Assembly (NCBI GenBank): GCA_050014835.1
Contig: JBEKCO010000017.1
Location: 1 to 47,709, forward strand
Source of the DNA: Bog-793 sp050014835
Lineage (GTDB): Bacteria > Actinomycetota > Acidimicrobiia > Acidimicrobiales > Bog-793
Length of the DNA stretch: 47,709 bases
Direction of reading: 5' to 3'
Shown piece by piece: positions 16,223 through 25,554 of the stretch. Both the position numbers and the translations under genes were made by a program. The notes under the pieces were generated by a model, which worked only from the letters and a program-made list of their open reading frames with translations, did no database searches and was not told where the DNA came from. Each line of letters opens with the position of its first letter. Within the stretch, counting starts at the first letter, position 1.

Positions 16223-19200
16223 ATGCTCGCCGCGGTGTCGGGGAGCATCCGCTTCGTCCGCTACGGGACACCGTCTTTCCAGGCGCTTGCTGCCGCCGTC
16301 GACGATCTGCAGCGTGACGATCCGACCGCTCCGGTCGTCATCGTCGCCTCGTCGGCGCGGGCGGCTCGTTCGTCGCGACACCGCCTGGCCGCCCGGCGAC
16401 GCGAGAACGGGACGAGCGGAGTCGTCAACCTGCGCTTCTTCGTGCCGTCCGACCTCGCGGAGGAACTCGGGGGCCAGGCGTGCCGTCTCGGGGGCCGTCG
16501 TCGGGCGACACGGGTCGCACTCGAGGCGGCGGCGCGCGCCGCGCTGCGGGAACGGCCGGGCTTCCTCGCCGCGGTGGCCGAACACCCCTCAACCGCCCAG
16601 GAGCTCGTCGACATCTACAAGGAGGTCCGCCAGCTCGGCGGGGACGGGTTGCGGAACCTTGGCGGGGCGGGGCCCCGGGGTCGCGACCTCGGGGCGCTCT
16701 GTTCGTCGATGCGGGAGCGGCTCGCCGGGAGTTGGTTCGACGACGTCGACCTCGTTGACACCGCCGTGGCAACGATCGGTGACCGTCGGGACTGGGACCA
16801 TGTCGTTGTCGATCTGCCGGAACAGGTGCGTCCCGCCGACGTCCGCCTCCTCGTGGCGCTTGCCGGGGCCGGCGCCGTCAGCGTCCATCTCGGACTCGTC
16901 ACCGACGGTGCAGCCGATGCCCCGATCCGCCGACTGGCCGAGGAGCTGCACAGCGCAGGGTTCGAGGTTGTCGGCGAAACGGCGTCTGCCTCGACGGACT
17001 CCGATCCGGACGGACCGGTCCCCGTCGGCGGGGAGATCCTCGAGGCCCCGGACGCCGAGTCCGAGACGCGCGCCGCCGTCCGCCTCGTCATCGAGCATCT
17101 CGCCGCAGGTGGCGCGCCCGAGCGCGTCGCACTGCTGTTCTCGTCACGCGATCCCTACCGCCGCCTTGTCGCGGGGGCGCTCGAAGAGGCCGGGATCAGC
17201 TGGAACGGTCCTTCGCCAGACCGGGTCGCCGATCTGGCGGAGGCGAAGTTGCTCACCGGGCTGCTCGGGCTCGCGACCGGAGGGCTCGAACGTTCCGCCG
17301 TCATGGCCTGGCTCCGTTCGGCGCCGTTGTTCGCGGGGGACGGGACGGCGACCCCGGTCGGCGACTGGGAACGGGTTTCGCGCCTCGCGGGGATCGTGGG
17401 AGGTGATGCCGCCGTGTGGCGCCGTCATCTCGACGCCCTCGCCGAGGAGTCCCGGCGTGCCCTCGACGGCGAGGAGCTGTTCGACGGCGAGGAGCCGACC
17501 GAGAGCTCGAGAGCTCGTTCGGAGCGCTTGACGCGCCTCGCCGCGGCGACGATCTCACTGCGGGACTTCATCGACGATCTCGATCGGACCTGCCGCGAGG
17601 CGCTCGCCCTGCGCAGCTGGAGGGAGCTCGTCGGGTGGGCGCGGACGTCGCTCCGTCGCTACCTCGGGGACGACGACGATCCACTTGCGGCGGACGAGTA
17701 CGGCCGTCGGTCCGAGTCCGTCGTCGCCGACGCGCTCGTCGAGCTCGAGATGCTCGACGGCGTCGACACCAGCCCCGATCTTGCCCGCTTCTCGAGGGCG
17801 CTCGTCGCGGCGCTCGACCGGCCCGCTCCGCCCGTCGGCCGGCTGTCGTCGGGGATCATGGTCGGCCCCCTCGAATCCGCCGCGGGCGTCGAGCTCGACC
17901 TCGCGGTCGTGCTCGGCTGCGTCGAGGGGGATCTGCCCCGCCGGGTTCGAACGAGCGCGGTCCTGTCCGTCGACGAGCGCGAGCGGATCGGGTTGGACGA
18001 CGCGACTCCGGTTGGATCCGTCGAACGGGACCGCCGCCGGCTCCTCGTCGTTGCTCGCGGGGCGGCGAGGGTCGTGCTGGCGAGGCGCGACCGCGACGCC
18101 CGCGATAGCCGCGCCCGGATCCGTTCCCGCTTCCTCGACCGGGACGTCCCTGCCCGGCGCGCCGCGAGCTCGGCCGGAGCGTGGGAGTCGGTGGCGGGCG
18201 GGCGGATCCCGGCGGTCGGCGAGAGCGAACTCGTCAGCGCGACGCTGCTCGCCCGGTCGGCACGGCGCGGTGATGCCCCGTCTTTCCTCGTCGCGGAGTC
18301 GCCGCACCTCATGGCGGGCAGCCGCGTCGTCGCCGCCCGCGGGGCGCGCTCGTTCGGTCGGTTCGCCGGCCGGATGGACCGCGGGGCGGGTGTCGACGCC
18401 CTCGTCGGCGACGTCCTGTCACCGACGACCCTCGAGGAGTTCGCGGTCTGTCCGTTCCGTTACTTCCTCGGGCACGAGCTCCGCTGCGAGGTGGTCGACC
18501 CGCCCGAGCGGCGGGCCGAGATCGACCCGCGCGAGCGGGGCCTGATCGCCCACGAGGTGCTCGAGCGGTACATGCGGCAAGTCATCGAACGGGGCGCCGA
18601 ACTCGACGACGACCCGGTCGCGGGTGCGCAGTTGCTCGCGAAGATCGGCACCGAGGTCTGCGACCGTTTCGAGCGGCTCGGCCGGACCGGGAAACGGGTG
18701 CTCTGGGCGAGAACCCGTCGTGAACTTCTTGGACGTCTCGAAGCCGAACGGACACGCGACGCCGAGACGCGCCGGGAGCGGGGCGCGCACCCGATCGCCG
18801 TCGAATGGGTCTTCGGCACCACGACGGCACCCGCGGTCGAGATCGCGGTGGGGGACACATCGCTCAATTTCCGGGGCAAGATCGACCGCGTCGACCAACG
18901 AGACGACGGGGCGCTCGACGTCATCGACTACAAGACGGGGAAGGCGTCCTCTTACGGCGGGATCGCCGCCGACCCGGTCGATGGCGGCCGGCATCTCCAG
19001 CTCCCGATCTACGCGCTCGCGGCGCGCGCCGCGTTCAACGGGGACGGTGTCGAACCCGTGCGGGCGAGTTACCGGTTCATCGACGAACCGGGCGATGAGG
19101 TCGCGGTTGAGCTCGACGAGGGCACGACGGCCCGCACCGGGGAGGTCCTCGCCGTGCTCGCCGGAACGGTCGAATCGGGGTGTTTCCCGTACCGGCCCGG

Positions 19201-19354
19201 CGCGCGTCGCCAGGACAGCTTCGAGCACTGCAGTTGGTGTGACTTCAACACCGTCTGTCCGGCCGAACGGGACGTGCTCTGGCAAGTGGCACGTGCCGCG
19301 CCGGTGCTCGCCGGATACGTGGGGCTCGTCGAACCGGAGACGGCCGATGAGTGA
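16223..19354 (+). CDS. addB: AddB-like helicase-nuclease subunit with Fe-S nuclease domain
   Basis: This 1043-residue protein resembles AddB/RexB-type subunits. Its N-terminal and central parts are divergent, helicase-like folds without a clear Walker A. The C-terminal 300 residues are a PD-(D/E)xK nuclease of the PDDEXK_1 family: the catalytic LDVIDYKTGK follows GKIDRVD. Four cysteines frame this domain: one in EEFAVCPFRYFL, then CSWC and a third after five residues (CSWCDFNTVC), the pattern of the AddB iron-sulfur cluster. With the AddA-like partner it should process double-strand DNA ends for recombination. ATG 16223 or GTG 16235 may be the start. Its 3' end overlaps the next gene by 8 bases. 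Confidence 0.85.
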   Translation: MLAAVSGSIRFVRYGTPSFQALAAAVDDLQRDDPTAPVVIVASSARAARSSRHRLAARRRENGTSGVVNLRFFVPSDLAEELGGQACRLGGRRRATRVALEAAARAALRERPGFLAAVAEHPSTAQELVDIYKEVRQLGGDGLRNLGGAGPRGRDLGALCSSMRERLAGSWFDDVDLVDTAVATIGDRRDWDHVVVDLPEQVRPADVRLLVALAGAGAVSVHLGLVTDGAADAPIRRLAEELHSAGFEVVGETASASTDSDPDGPVPVGGEILEAPDAESETRAAVRLVIEHLAAGGAPERVALLFSSRDPYRRLVAGALEEAGISWNGPSPDRVADLAEAKLLTGLLGLATGGLERSAVMAWLRSAPLFAGDGTATPVGDWERVSRLAGIVGGDAAVWRRHLDALAEESRRALDGEELFDGEEPTESSRARSERLTRLAAATISLRDFIDDLDRTCREALALRSWRELVGWARTSLRRYLGDDDDPLAADEYGRRSESVVADALVELEMLDGVDTSPDLARFSRALVAALDRPAPPVGRLSSGIMVGPLESAAGVELDLAVVLGCVEGDLPRRVRTSAVLSVDERERIGLDDATPVGSVERDRRRLLVVARGAARVVLARRDRDARDSRARIRSRFLDRDVPARRAASSAGAWESVAGGRIPAVGESELVSATLLARSARRGDAPSFLVAESPHLMAGSRVVAARGARSFGRFAGRMDRGAGVDALVGDVLSPTTLEEFAVCPFRYFLGHELRCEVVDPPERRAEIDPRERGLIAHEVLERYMRQVIERGAELDDDPVAGAQLLAKIGTEVCDRFERLGRTGKRVLWARTRRELLGRLEAERTRDAETRRERGAHPIAVEWVFGTTTAPAVEIAVGDTSLNFRGKIDRVDQRDDGALDVIDYKTGKASSYGGIAADPVDGGRHLQLPIYALAARAAFNGDGVEPVRASYRFIDEPGDEVAVELDEGTTARTGEVLAVLAGTVESGCFPYRPGARRQDSFEHCSWCDFNTVCPAERDVLWQVARAAPVLAGYVGLVEPETADE

Positions 19355-22300
19355 GCCACAGGCGACCGTCGACTCGGCCGCGCGCCGCGCCATCGAGGAG
19401 GAGCTCGACGCGACGCTCTTCGTCGAGGCGGGTGCCGGCACCGGCAAGACGAGCGAGCTCGTGAAAAGGGTGCTCGCGCTCGTGGCGTGCGGGAGCGCGC
19501 GTCTCGGCGAGCTCGCCGCGATCACGTTCACCGAGGCCGCCGCGGCGGACCTCCGGGAGCGGATCCACGACGAGCTCGTGAAGAAGTCGACTCTCCCTGG
19601 AAGCGGTTGGGCGAGGTCCGCCCTCCACGAGCTCGACAACGCCTCGATGACGACGATCCACGGTTTCGCGCAGCGGATCCTTTTCGAGCATCCCCTCTCG
19701 GCCGGGTTGCCACTCCGCATCCGGGTCCTCGACGAGATCCGGGCTGCCACCGACTTCGAGCGGCGCTTCGGCGCCTTCCTCGACGCGTTGCTCGACGACG
19801 TCGCGAGCGAGGCGCTCGTCACCGCTTCGTTGGCGATCGGCGTCACGCTCGGTCACCTCCGGCAACTCGCGACCGAGGTCGACGCCGCCTGGGACCGCCA
19901 CCGGGCGCCGGGTCCGGAGGCCGGACTCACGGTCGAGCGTCTGGCCGCCGAGGTCGACGGGTCCTCGCGGGCCCTCATCGACGCAATGCGCGCCCTTAGC
20001 GCGCGACGCGAGTTGTGTCGCAGCGACGCCGACACACTCGTCGCCCTGCTCTGTCGGATCGAAGCCGACCTCGACCACGAATCTCGGCTCTCGGACTGGC
20101 GCGATCGCCTCGAGTGGCTCTGTTCGCTCGGACCGTGGAAACCCGGCAACAAGGGCCGGAAGGGCGACTGGAACGGCGTCGACGTCGCCGACGTACGAGC
20201 GGAGCTGGTCGCCGTCGACGAAATGCGCTCGGTGCAGGCGACCCGGTTGCGCGAACTTGTGCTCGACGCGCTCGTGCGGCGGTTGGGGGCAGGTGCCGTG
20301 GCTGCCGCCGAGCAACGTCGGCGGACCGGCGAGCTGTACTTCCACGACCTTCTCGTGTTCGCCCGCGACCTGCTCGCGAACGATGCCGGGGTACGTGCCG
20401 CGGTCAGCGCGCGCTTCAGCCACATTCTCGTTGACGAGTTCCAGGACACGGACCCGATCCAGCTCGAGATCGTCCGTCTCCTCGGGCGGGGCGCGACGGG
20501 CGGGGCCGTCCCGGGCAAGCTCTTTTTCGTCGGCGACCCCCGCCAGTCGATCTACCGTTTCCGGGGCGCGCAGCCCGAGCTGTACGCGACCGCGATGCGC
20601 GAGCTCGTTCCGTCGGGCCCCGTCCGGCTGACCACGAACTTCCGGTCTGTCCCTGGCGTCATCGACTGGGTGAACGGCGTATTCGCCCCGCTCTTCGCGC
20701 CGGACGCCGATCGTGACCCGGCCGACGCGGTCGTCGCGGGGTACACGCCCCTCGAGGCGTACCGGCGCCCCGACTCCCGGGTGCCGGTCGTCGTCCTCGG
20801 AGCCGAGGCGGAAGCGAAGCTCTCCGCCCACGACCGGCGGATGCGTGAATCCGCGGACATCGCCGCCGTCGTCACCCTCGCGGTGCGCGACGAATGGCCC
20901 GTCGAGACACCGTCCGGGAAGCGTCCGGTCCAGTACGGGGACGTCGCGATCCTCGTCACCCGGCGCACCGGGCTCGGCGAGCTCGAAGCGGCGCTCGACT
21001 CCGCGGACATCCCCTACCGGGTCGACTCGACCTCGCTCGTCTACTCGGCGCCCGAGGTGCGCGACTTCCTCGCCTGTGTGCGGGCGGTCGACTCCCCGGG
21101 CGACGAGGCGGCGATCATCGCCGCGCTTCGGACGCCGATGCTCGCCTGCGGCGACGACGACCTCCTCCACCACCGCCGCCAGGGCGGGAGCTGGAGTCTC
21201 GAAGGGCGCCGGGGCGACCCCGCCGACGATCCCGTCGCCGGGGCCCTCGGACGCCTCGAGGAGATCGCGGCGCGGCGCCACCGGCTCGGTGTCGTCGCCA
21301 CGCTCGAGGAGATCGCCGGCGCCTTCCATGTCTTCGAGCTCGCCGCGCTCGGGCGCCACGGGCCCGAGGCCGTCCGCCGGGTCCGCTTCGTCGTCGACGA
21401 GGCGCGGGCTTTCGTCGAGTCGGGGGGCGCGTCGATCGCCGAGATGCTTGAGTGGATGGATCGCCAGGCCGCCGGCCGGGTCCGCGCCCACGAGACGAGA
21501 ACGAGCGAGGCCGACGACGCCGTGCGGATCCTCACGATCCACGCCGCCAAGGGACTCGAGTTCCCCGTCGTCGTCCTCGCCGAGCTCGGGGGTGGCCAGC
21601 AGGGCCCGACGGCGCGTCCGACCGTGTTGTTCGACTACGCCGACCATGCCGAGGTGCACCTGCGAGGCGACATCGAGACATCCGGCTACGCGAGGTGCGC
21701 CGAGGCCGAACTCGCGCTCGACCGCGCCGAGGACCTGCGTCTCGGTTACGTGGCGATGACGCGGGCGCGGGACCACCTCGTCGTCTCGCTCCACCGTTCG
21801 GCCCCCACGGGGAGGGGAAGGCCCTCTCTCGCCGAGCTCGTCGCCGCGCGACTCGAGGACCTCGCCGGGCTCTACGAGGACGGGGCCGGTGTCCTCTCCG
21901 CGATTTCCGGTGAGCACCGTCGTAGCCGACCGGAGCGGCCGCCCGCCCTCCGGGGTCCGGCCGCGACGGAGTCGTCCCTCGCCGCGTGGCACGCGGCGCG
22001 GGACGAGATGAAACGACGGTGTGCGAGGCGGACGAGCATCGCCGCGACCGAGCTCGCCGAAGCGGGGGGCCGAACCGGCTGGGCCGGACCGGCGCGTGGG
22101 CCGGAAAGCGACGACGAGCCGGCGGACCGCACCCGTTGGGGCTCGCGTCGCGCCGCGACCTCGCTCGGCCGGGCGGTGCACGGCGCGTTGCAACGGGTCG
22201 ATCTCGGAGGCGGCGGCGCCCTCGACGAACTCGTCGCCGACGCGGCGTTCGAGGAGGGTTGCGCCGAGCGGTCCGACGAGGTGCGCGACCTCGTGCTCTC

Positions 22301-22679
22301 CGCCCTCGCCGCGCCGGCCGTCGTCGCCGCCGCCGCGGCGCCGAGGTGCTGGCGGGAGCTCCCCGTCACGGTCCCGGTCGACGGGGGTGTCCTCGAGGGC
22401 ATCGTCGACCTGTGCTACGTCGAGGGCGACCACCTTGTTGTCGTCGACTACAAGACCGACAAGCTCGCCAGTCCCGATGTGGTCCCGGCCGCCGCCCGCC
22501 GCTACCGGCCGCAGGCCGGGGCCTACGCGCTCGCTCTCCGTTCGGCCCTCGCGCTCCCGGTCGACCGGATCGTCCTCGTCTTCCTTGCTCCCCCCGGCGG
22601 CGCGGTCGAGTACGTGATCGACGACCCCGACGAGGCGGCGGCAGAGGCGGCGGCCGAACTCGCCGCGGCGATGGCGTGA
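19347..22679 (+). CDS. addA: AddA-like UvrD/REP helicase-nuclease
   Basis: The 1110-residue protein has all superfamily 1A helicase motifs: Walker A EAGAGTGKT, motif Ia ITFTEAAAADLRERI, motif II LVDEFQDTDPIQ, motif III GDPRQSIYRFRGA, and the late motifs LTIHAAKGLEFPVVV and GYVAMTRARDHL. A C-terminal RecB/AddA-type nuclease follows, with GIVDLCYVEG and VVVDYKTDK carrying the metal-binding Asp and the Lys. The ATG at 19347 lies inside the end of addB (8-base overlap), and the stop overlaps the dinG-like GTG (GTGA), so the three are translationally coupled. It drives unwinding and cutting of one strand at double-strand breaks. The open frame starting at 18624 is a shadow upstream of this ATG. 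Confidence 0.92.
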   Translation: MSEPQATVDSAARRAIEEELDATLFVEAGAGTGKTSELVKRVLALVACGSARLGELAAITFTEAAAADLRERIHDELVKKSTLPGSGWARSALHELDNASMTTIHGFAQRILFEHPLSAGLPLRIRVLDEIRAATDFERRFGAFLDALLDDVASEALVTASLAIGVTLGHLRQLATEVDAAWDRHRAPGPEAGLTVERLAAEVDGSSRALIDAMRALSARRELCRSDADTLVALLCRIEADLDHESRLSDWRDRLEWLCSLGPWKPGNKGRKGDWNGVDVADVRAELVAVDEMRSVQATRLRELVLDALVRRLGAGAVAAAEQRRRTGELYFHDLLVFARDLLANDAGVRAAVSARFSHILVDEFQDTDPIQLEIVRLLGRGATGGAVPGKLFFVGDPRQSIYRFRGAQPELYATAMRELVPSGPVRLTTNFRSVPGVIDWVNGVFAPLFAPDADRDPADAVVAGYTPLEAYRRPDSRVPVVVLGAEAEAKLSAHDRRMRESADIAAVVTLAVRDEWPVETPSGKRPVQYGDVAILVTRRTGLGELEAALDSADIPYRVDSTSLVYSAPEVRDFLACVRAVDSPGDEAAIIAALRTPMLACGDDDLLHHRRQGGSWSLEGRRGDPADDPVAGALGRLEEIAARRHRLGVVATLEEIAGAFHVFELAALGRHGPEAVRRVRFVVDEARAFVESGGASIAEMLEWMDRQAAGRVRAHETRTSEADDAVRILTIHAAKGLEFPVVVLAELGGGQQGPTARPTVLFDYADHAEVHLRGDIETSGYARCAEAELALDRAEDLRLGYVAMTRARDHLVVSLHRSAPTGRGRPSLAELVAARLEDLAGLYEDGAGVLSAISGEHRRSRPERPPALRGPAATESSLAAWHAARDEMKRRCARRTSIAATELAEAGGRTGWAGPARGPESDDEPADRTRWGSRRAATSLGRAVHGALQRVDLGGGGALDELVADAAFEEGCAERSDEVRDLVLSALAAPAVVAAAAAPRCWRELPVTVPVDGGVLEGIVDLCYVEGDHLVVVDYKTDKLASPDVVPAAARRYRPQAGAYALALRSALALPVDRIVLVFLAPPGGAVEYVIDDPDEAAAEAAAELAAAMA

Positions 22680-24655
22680 CCGGCCGGGGGCCCGACACCG
22701 CCGACGAACGCCACACCACCCGCCGCGCCCGGGACGTGGCGGGCCCGGCAGCCGCCGACGCCCTCGCCCGCGTCACCGCCCGGCTCCCCGGCGGTGGGGA
22801 GGCACGCCAGGGTCAGCTCACGATGGCCGGCGCCGTCGCGGCGGCGATCGCCTCGGGGCGGCACCTCTCGGTCGCCGCGGGGACCGGGACCGGCAAGTCG
22901 CTCGCCTACCTCGTCCCCGCAGTGCTCTCCGGCGAGCACGTCGTCGTGGCGACGGCGACGAAGGCCCTCCAGGACCAGCTCGCGGCCAAGGACATCCCGC
23001 TCGTGCGCGCCGGCCTGCGCCGCTTCTCTTCGACCGTGCTGAAGGGCCGCTCGAACTACCTCTGCGTCCAGCGCCTTGCCGAGTCCCGCCTCGCCGGCGT
23101 CCAGGGGTCGCTCGAAGGCGACGACCGCGCCACCAAAAGTCGCGCCCGGGAGGCCCGCCGGATCTTCGAGTGGGCCGAGACGACGGCGACGGGCGACCGG
23201 GCCGAGCTCGACACCGAGCCGGACCAGCGACTGTGGGCCACGTTCAGCGTCACGGCGGACGAGTGCCCCGGCGCGTTCCGCTGCCCGTCCGGGGCCGAGT
23301 GCTTCGCCGAGCGGGCCCGGGCGGAGGCGATGGCGGCGGACATCGTCGTCGTGAACCAGCATCTGCTCGGCGCCGACCTCGCCTCGGACGGCGCCGTTCT
23401 GCCCGAGCACGGGGTGCTCATCGTCGATGAGGCCCACGCGCTCGAGGACATCGTGACCGAGAGCCTCGGAGTGTCGATCGGGGCGGGGCGGCTGCGCTCC
23501 GTCGCCGGGGCGGCGCGGGTCGCTCTCGGCGGAGGGCGCGCCGCGACCGCGGAGGTCGACGACCTCGCCGGGTTGGCGGAGCGCCTCGAGGAGACCTTGC
23601 TCGCCTGCCCCGAGGAACGACTGACCGGTCCGCCGGCCGGGGACCTCGGCGACGTCCTCGCGCTCTGCCGCGCCCGGCTCGCGCGAGTGGAGTCGAGGCT
23701 CAGTGCTGCCCTCGGGCCGGGAGACGGCCGTGACGTCGCCGAGTCGGCCCAGCCCGCGATGCGGGCGATGCTCGCCGCCGGTCGGTTGCGCGCCGACATC
23801 GACCGGCTCGCCTCGTCCGACGACGACGACGTCGCCTGGGTCGACCAGGGGACGCGTCCGGCGCTCCGGGTCGCGCCGATCGAGGTCGCGCCGGTCCTCG
23901 CCGAGCGGCTGTTCGCCCGCCAGACGGTAGTCCTGACGAGCGCGACCATCGCGCCGGGCCTGGCGGTGCACCTCGGCGCCCCGCCGGACGAGCTCGACGT
24001 CCTCGACGTCGGCAGCCCGTTCGCCTTCGACGAGCACGCCCTTTTGTACTGTGCGGCGCACCTGCCGGACCGGCGCCGCGATGACGCCGAGCAGGCGATC
24101 CACGAGGAGCTCGCCCGCCTCATCGAGGCCGCCCAGGGCCGGACGCTCGCGCTGTTCACGAGCCTCGGCGCGATGACGCGGGCGGCCGACGCGCTCCGGG
24201 AGCGCCTCGCTTACCCGCTCCTCGTCCAGGGTGATCTCGGCAAGGCAACGCTGCTCGCCCGGTTCGCCACAGAACCCGCGGCGTGCCTGTTCGCGACGAT
24301 GGGCTTCTGGCAGGGGGTCGACGTCCCGGGTTCGACGCTCTCGCTCGTCGTCATCGACCGGATCCCGTTCCCCCGGCCCGATGACCCGCTGATCGCCGCC
24401 CGTCGCGAGCGCGCCGGCCGCGATGCCTTCGCGACGATCGACCTCCCGCGGGCGGCGACGCTGCTCGCCCAGGGGGTCGGCCGGCTGATCCGGACCGCCT
24501 CGGACCGCGGCGTCGTCGCGGTGCTCGACTCGCGGCTCGCGACCGCCAGCTACCGCTGGCAGCTCATCCGGGCCCTGCCGCCGATGAAGCGCACGAAGGA
24601 GCGCCGCGTCGCCGAGGCGTTCCTCGCCGCGCTCGCCGCGACGCCCAATCAGTAG
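22676..24655 (+). CDS. dinG: DinG/XPD-family ATP-dependent helicase
   Basis: The 659-residue protein is a superfamily 2 helicase of the XPD/DinG type. It has Q-motif-like GEARQGQLTMA, Walker A AGTGTGKS, the DEAH box LIVDEAHALED, and C-terminal LTSATI and QGVGRLIRT. Four cysteines (NYLC, DEC, FRC, AEC) lie between motifs Ia and II, as in the [4Fe-4S] domain of this family. It should unwind DNA 5' to 3', with forked, R-loop or G-rich structures as known family substrates. The GTG start overlaps the addA stop. Its 3' end overlaps the 3' end of the convergent era gene by 7 bases. Confidence 0.92.
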   Translation: MTGRGPDTADERHTTRRARDVAGPAAADALARVTARLPGGGEARQGQLTMAGAVAAAIASGRHLSVAAGTGTGKSLAYLVPAVLSGEHVVVATATKALQDQLAAKDIPLVRAGLRRFSSTVLKGRSNYLCVQRLAESRLAGVQGSLEGDDRATKSRAREARRIFEWAETTATGDRAELDTEPDQRLWATFSVTADECPGAFRCPSGAECFAERARAEAMAADIVVVNQHLLGADLASDGAVLPEHGVLIVDEAHALEDIVTESLGVSIGAGRLRSVAGAARVALGGGRAATAEVDDLAGLAERLEETLLACPEERLTGPPAGDLGDVLALCRARLARVESRLSAALGPGDGRDVAESAQPAMRAMLAAGRLRADIDRLASSDDDDVAWVDQGTRPALRVAPIEVAPVLAERLFARQTVVLTSATIAPGLAVHLGAPPDELDVLDVGSPFAFDEHALLYCAAHLPDRRRDDAEQAIHEELARLIEAAQGRTLALFTSLGAMTRAADALRERLAYPLLVQGDLGKATLLARFATEPAACLFATMGFWQGVDVPGSTLSLVVIDRIPFPRPDDPLIAARRERAGRDAFATIDLPRAATLLAQGVGRLIRTASDRGVVAVLDSRLATASYRWQLIRALPPMKRTKERRVAEAFLAALAATPNQ

Positions 24656-25554
24656 CCGAGGCGCGTGATCAGCTCGTCGTGGCGTTGCCAGTCGTGTTCG
24701 ACGGCCACTTGGAGGTCGAGGTACGCACCGGGCGCGAGCTGCCGGCGCACCGCCGTGCCGACCGCCTTCAGCACCTCGCCGCCCGCGCCGATGACGATCC
24801 CGCGCTGGCTCGGGCGCTCGACGAGGATCTCGCAGCGGATGTAGGGCCACTCCCACTCGACGACCCGGCAGGCGATCGCGTGCGGGAGCTCGTCGCGGAC
24901 GAAGCGGAGGAGCTGTTCGCGCACGAGCTCGGCGACGAAGAAGGCCTCAGGGACGTCGCTTACCACCCCCTCGGCAAAGTAGCGGGGGCCGGGGGGAAGC
25001 CTTCCGACGAGGTGGGCAGTGAGGTCCGCTATGCCACCTCCCGTCTTCGCGGAGACGGGGAAGTACGCGGCGCCGTCGAGTCCGAGCAGGCTCGCGGCCC
25101 GGGCGAGCTGGCGCAGCGTCGCCGGTCGCGTCGCGGCGTCGATCTTGTTCACGACGACGGTCGAGTCAGCCGGGCAGCGCGCCGCGATGAAGCGGTCGCC
25201 GGTCCCGATCGGCGCCGTCGCGTCGACGACGAGGACGCAGACGTCGACGCCGTCGAGCGCCTCGACGGCCGCGGCGTTGAGCCGCGCCCCGAGCGCCGAG
25301 CGCGGCTTGTGGATCCCGGGAGTGTCGACGAAGACCGCCTGGTACCCCGGTCCGTTCAGCACACCGTGGACGCGGCGCCGCGTCGTGTTCGGCGACGCGG
25401 CAGTTATCGACACCTTCGCGCCGAGGATCCGGTTGACGAGCGTCGACTTGCCGACGTTCGGCCGCCCGACGAAGGTGACGAATCCCGCACGGAACTCCGC
25501 CCCGCCGGTGCCCGTCGCCCGGTCGCCCGCCTGTGGCGCCCGATCCGAGGTCAT
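24649..25554 (-). CDS. era: GTPase Era
   Basis: The 301-residue protein has the GTPase motifs G1 GRPNVGKST, G3 DTPG, G4 NKID and the G5-like VSAKTG. A C-terminal KH domain follows, with the RNA-binding GxxG-like turn in IVIGAGGEVLK. Era binds the 3' end of 16S rRNA and supports 30S assembly. The ATG overlaps the stop of the upstream CNNM-like gene (ATGA). The gene is the last of a long minus-strand block, and its stop lies within the end of dinG on the other strand. Confidence 0.96.
   Translation of the reverse strand: MTSDRAPQAGDRATGTGGAEFRAGFVTFVGRPNVGKSTLVNRILGAKVSITAASPNTTRRRVHGVLNGPGYQAVFVDTPGIHKPRSALGARLNAAAVEALDGVDVCVLVVDATAPIGTGDRFIAARCPADSTVVVNKIDAATRPATLRQLARAASLLGLDGAAYFPVSAKTGGGIADLTAHLVGRLPPGPRYFAEGVVSDVPEAFFVAELVREQLLRFVRDELPHAIACRVVEWEWPYIRCEILVERPSQRGIVIGAGGEVLKAVGTAVRRQLAPGAYLDLQVAVEHDWQRHDELITRLGY

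Noticed and set aside
14541..16271. 576-codon frame that includes uppS and runs through cysH on the other strand
   Set aside because: Only the last 243 codons match isoprenyl transferases; the upstream part is antisense to cysH.
19245..22433. 1062-codon open frame on the minus strand opposite the AddA-like gene
   Set aside because: Long antisense frames are expected in very GC-rich genes with strong third-position bias; the translation is low-complexity and the sense strand has all helicase motifs.
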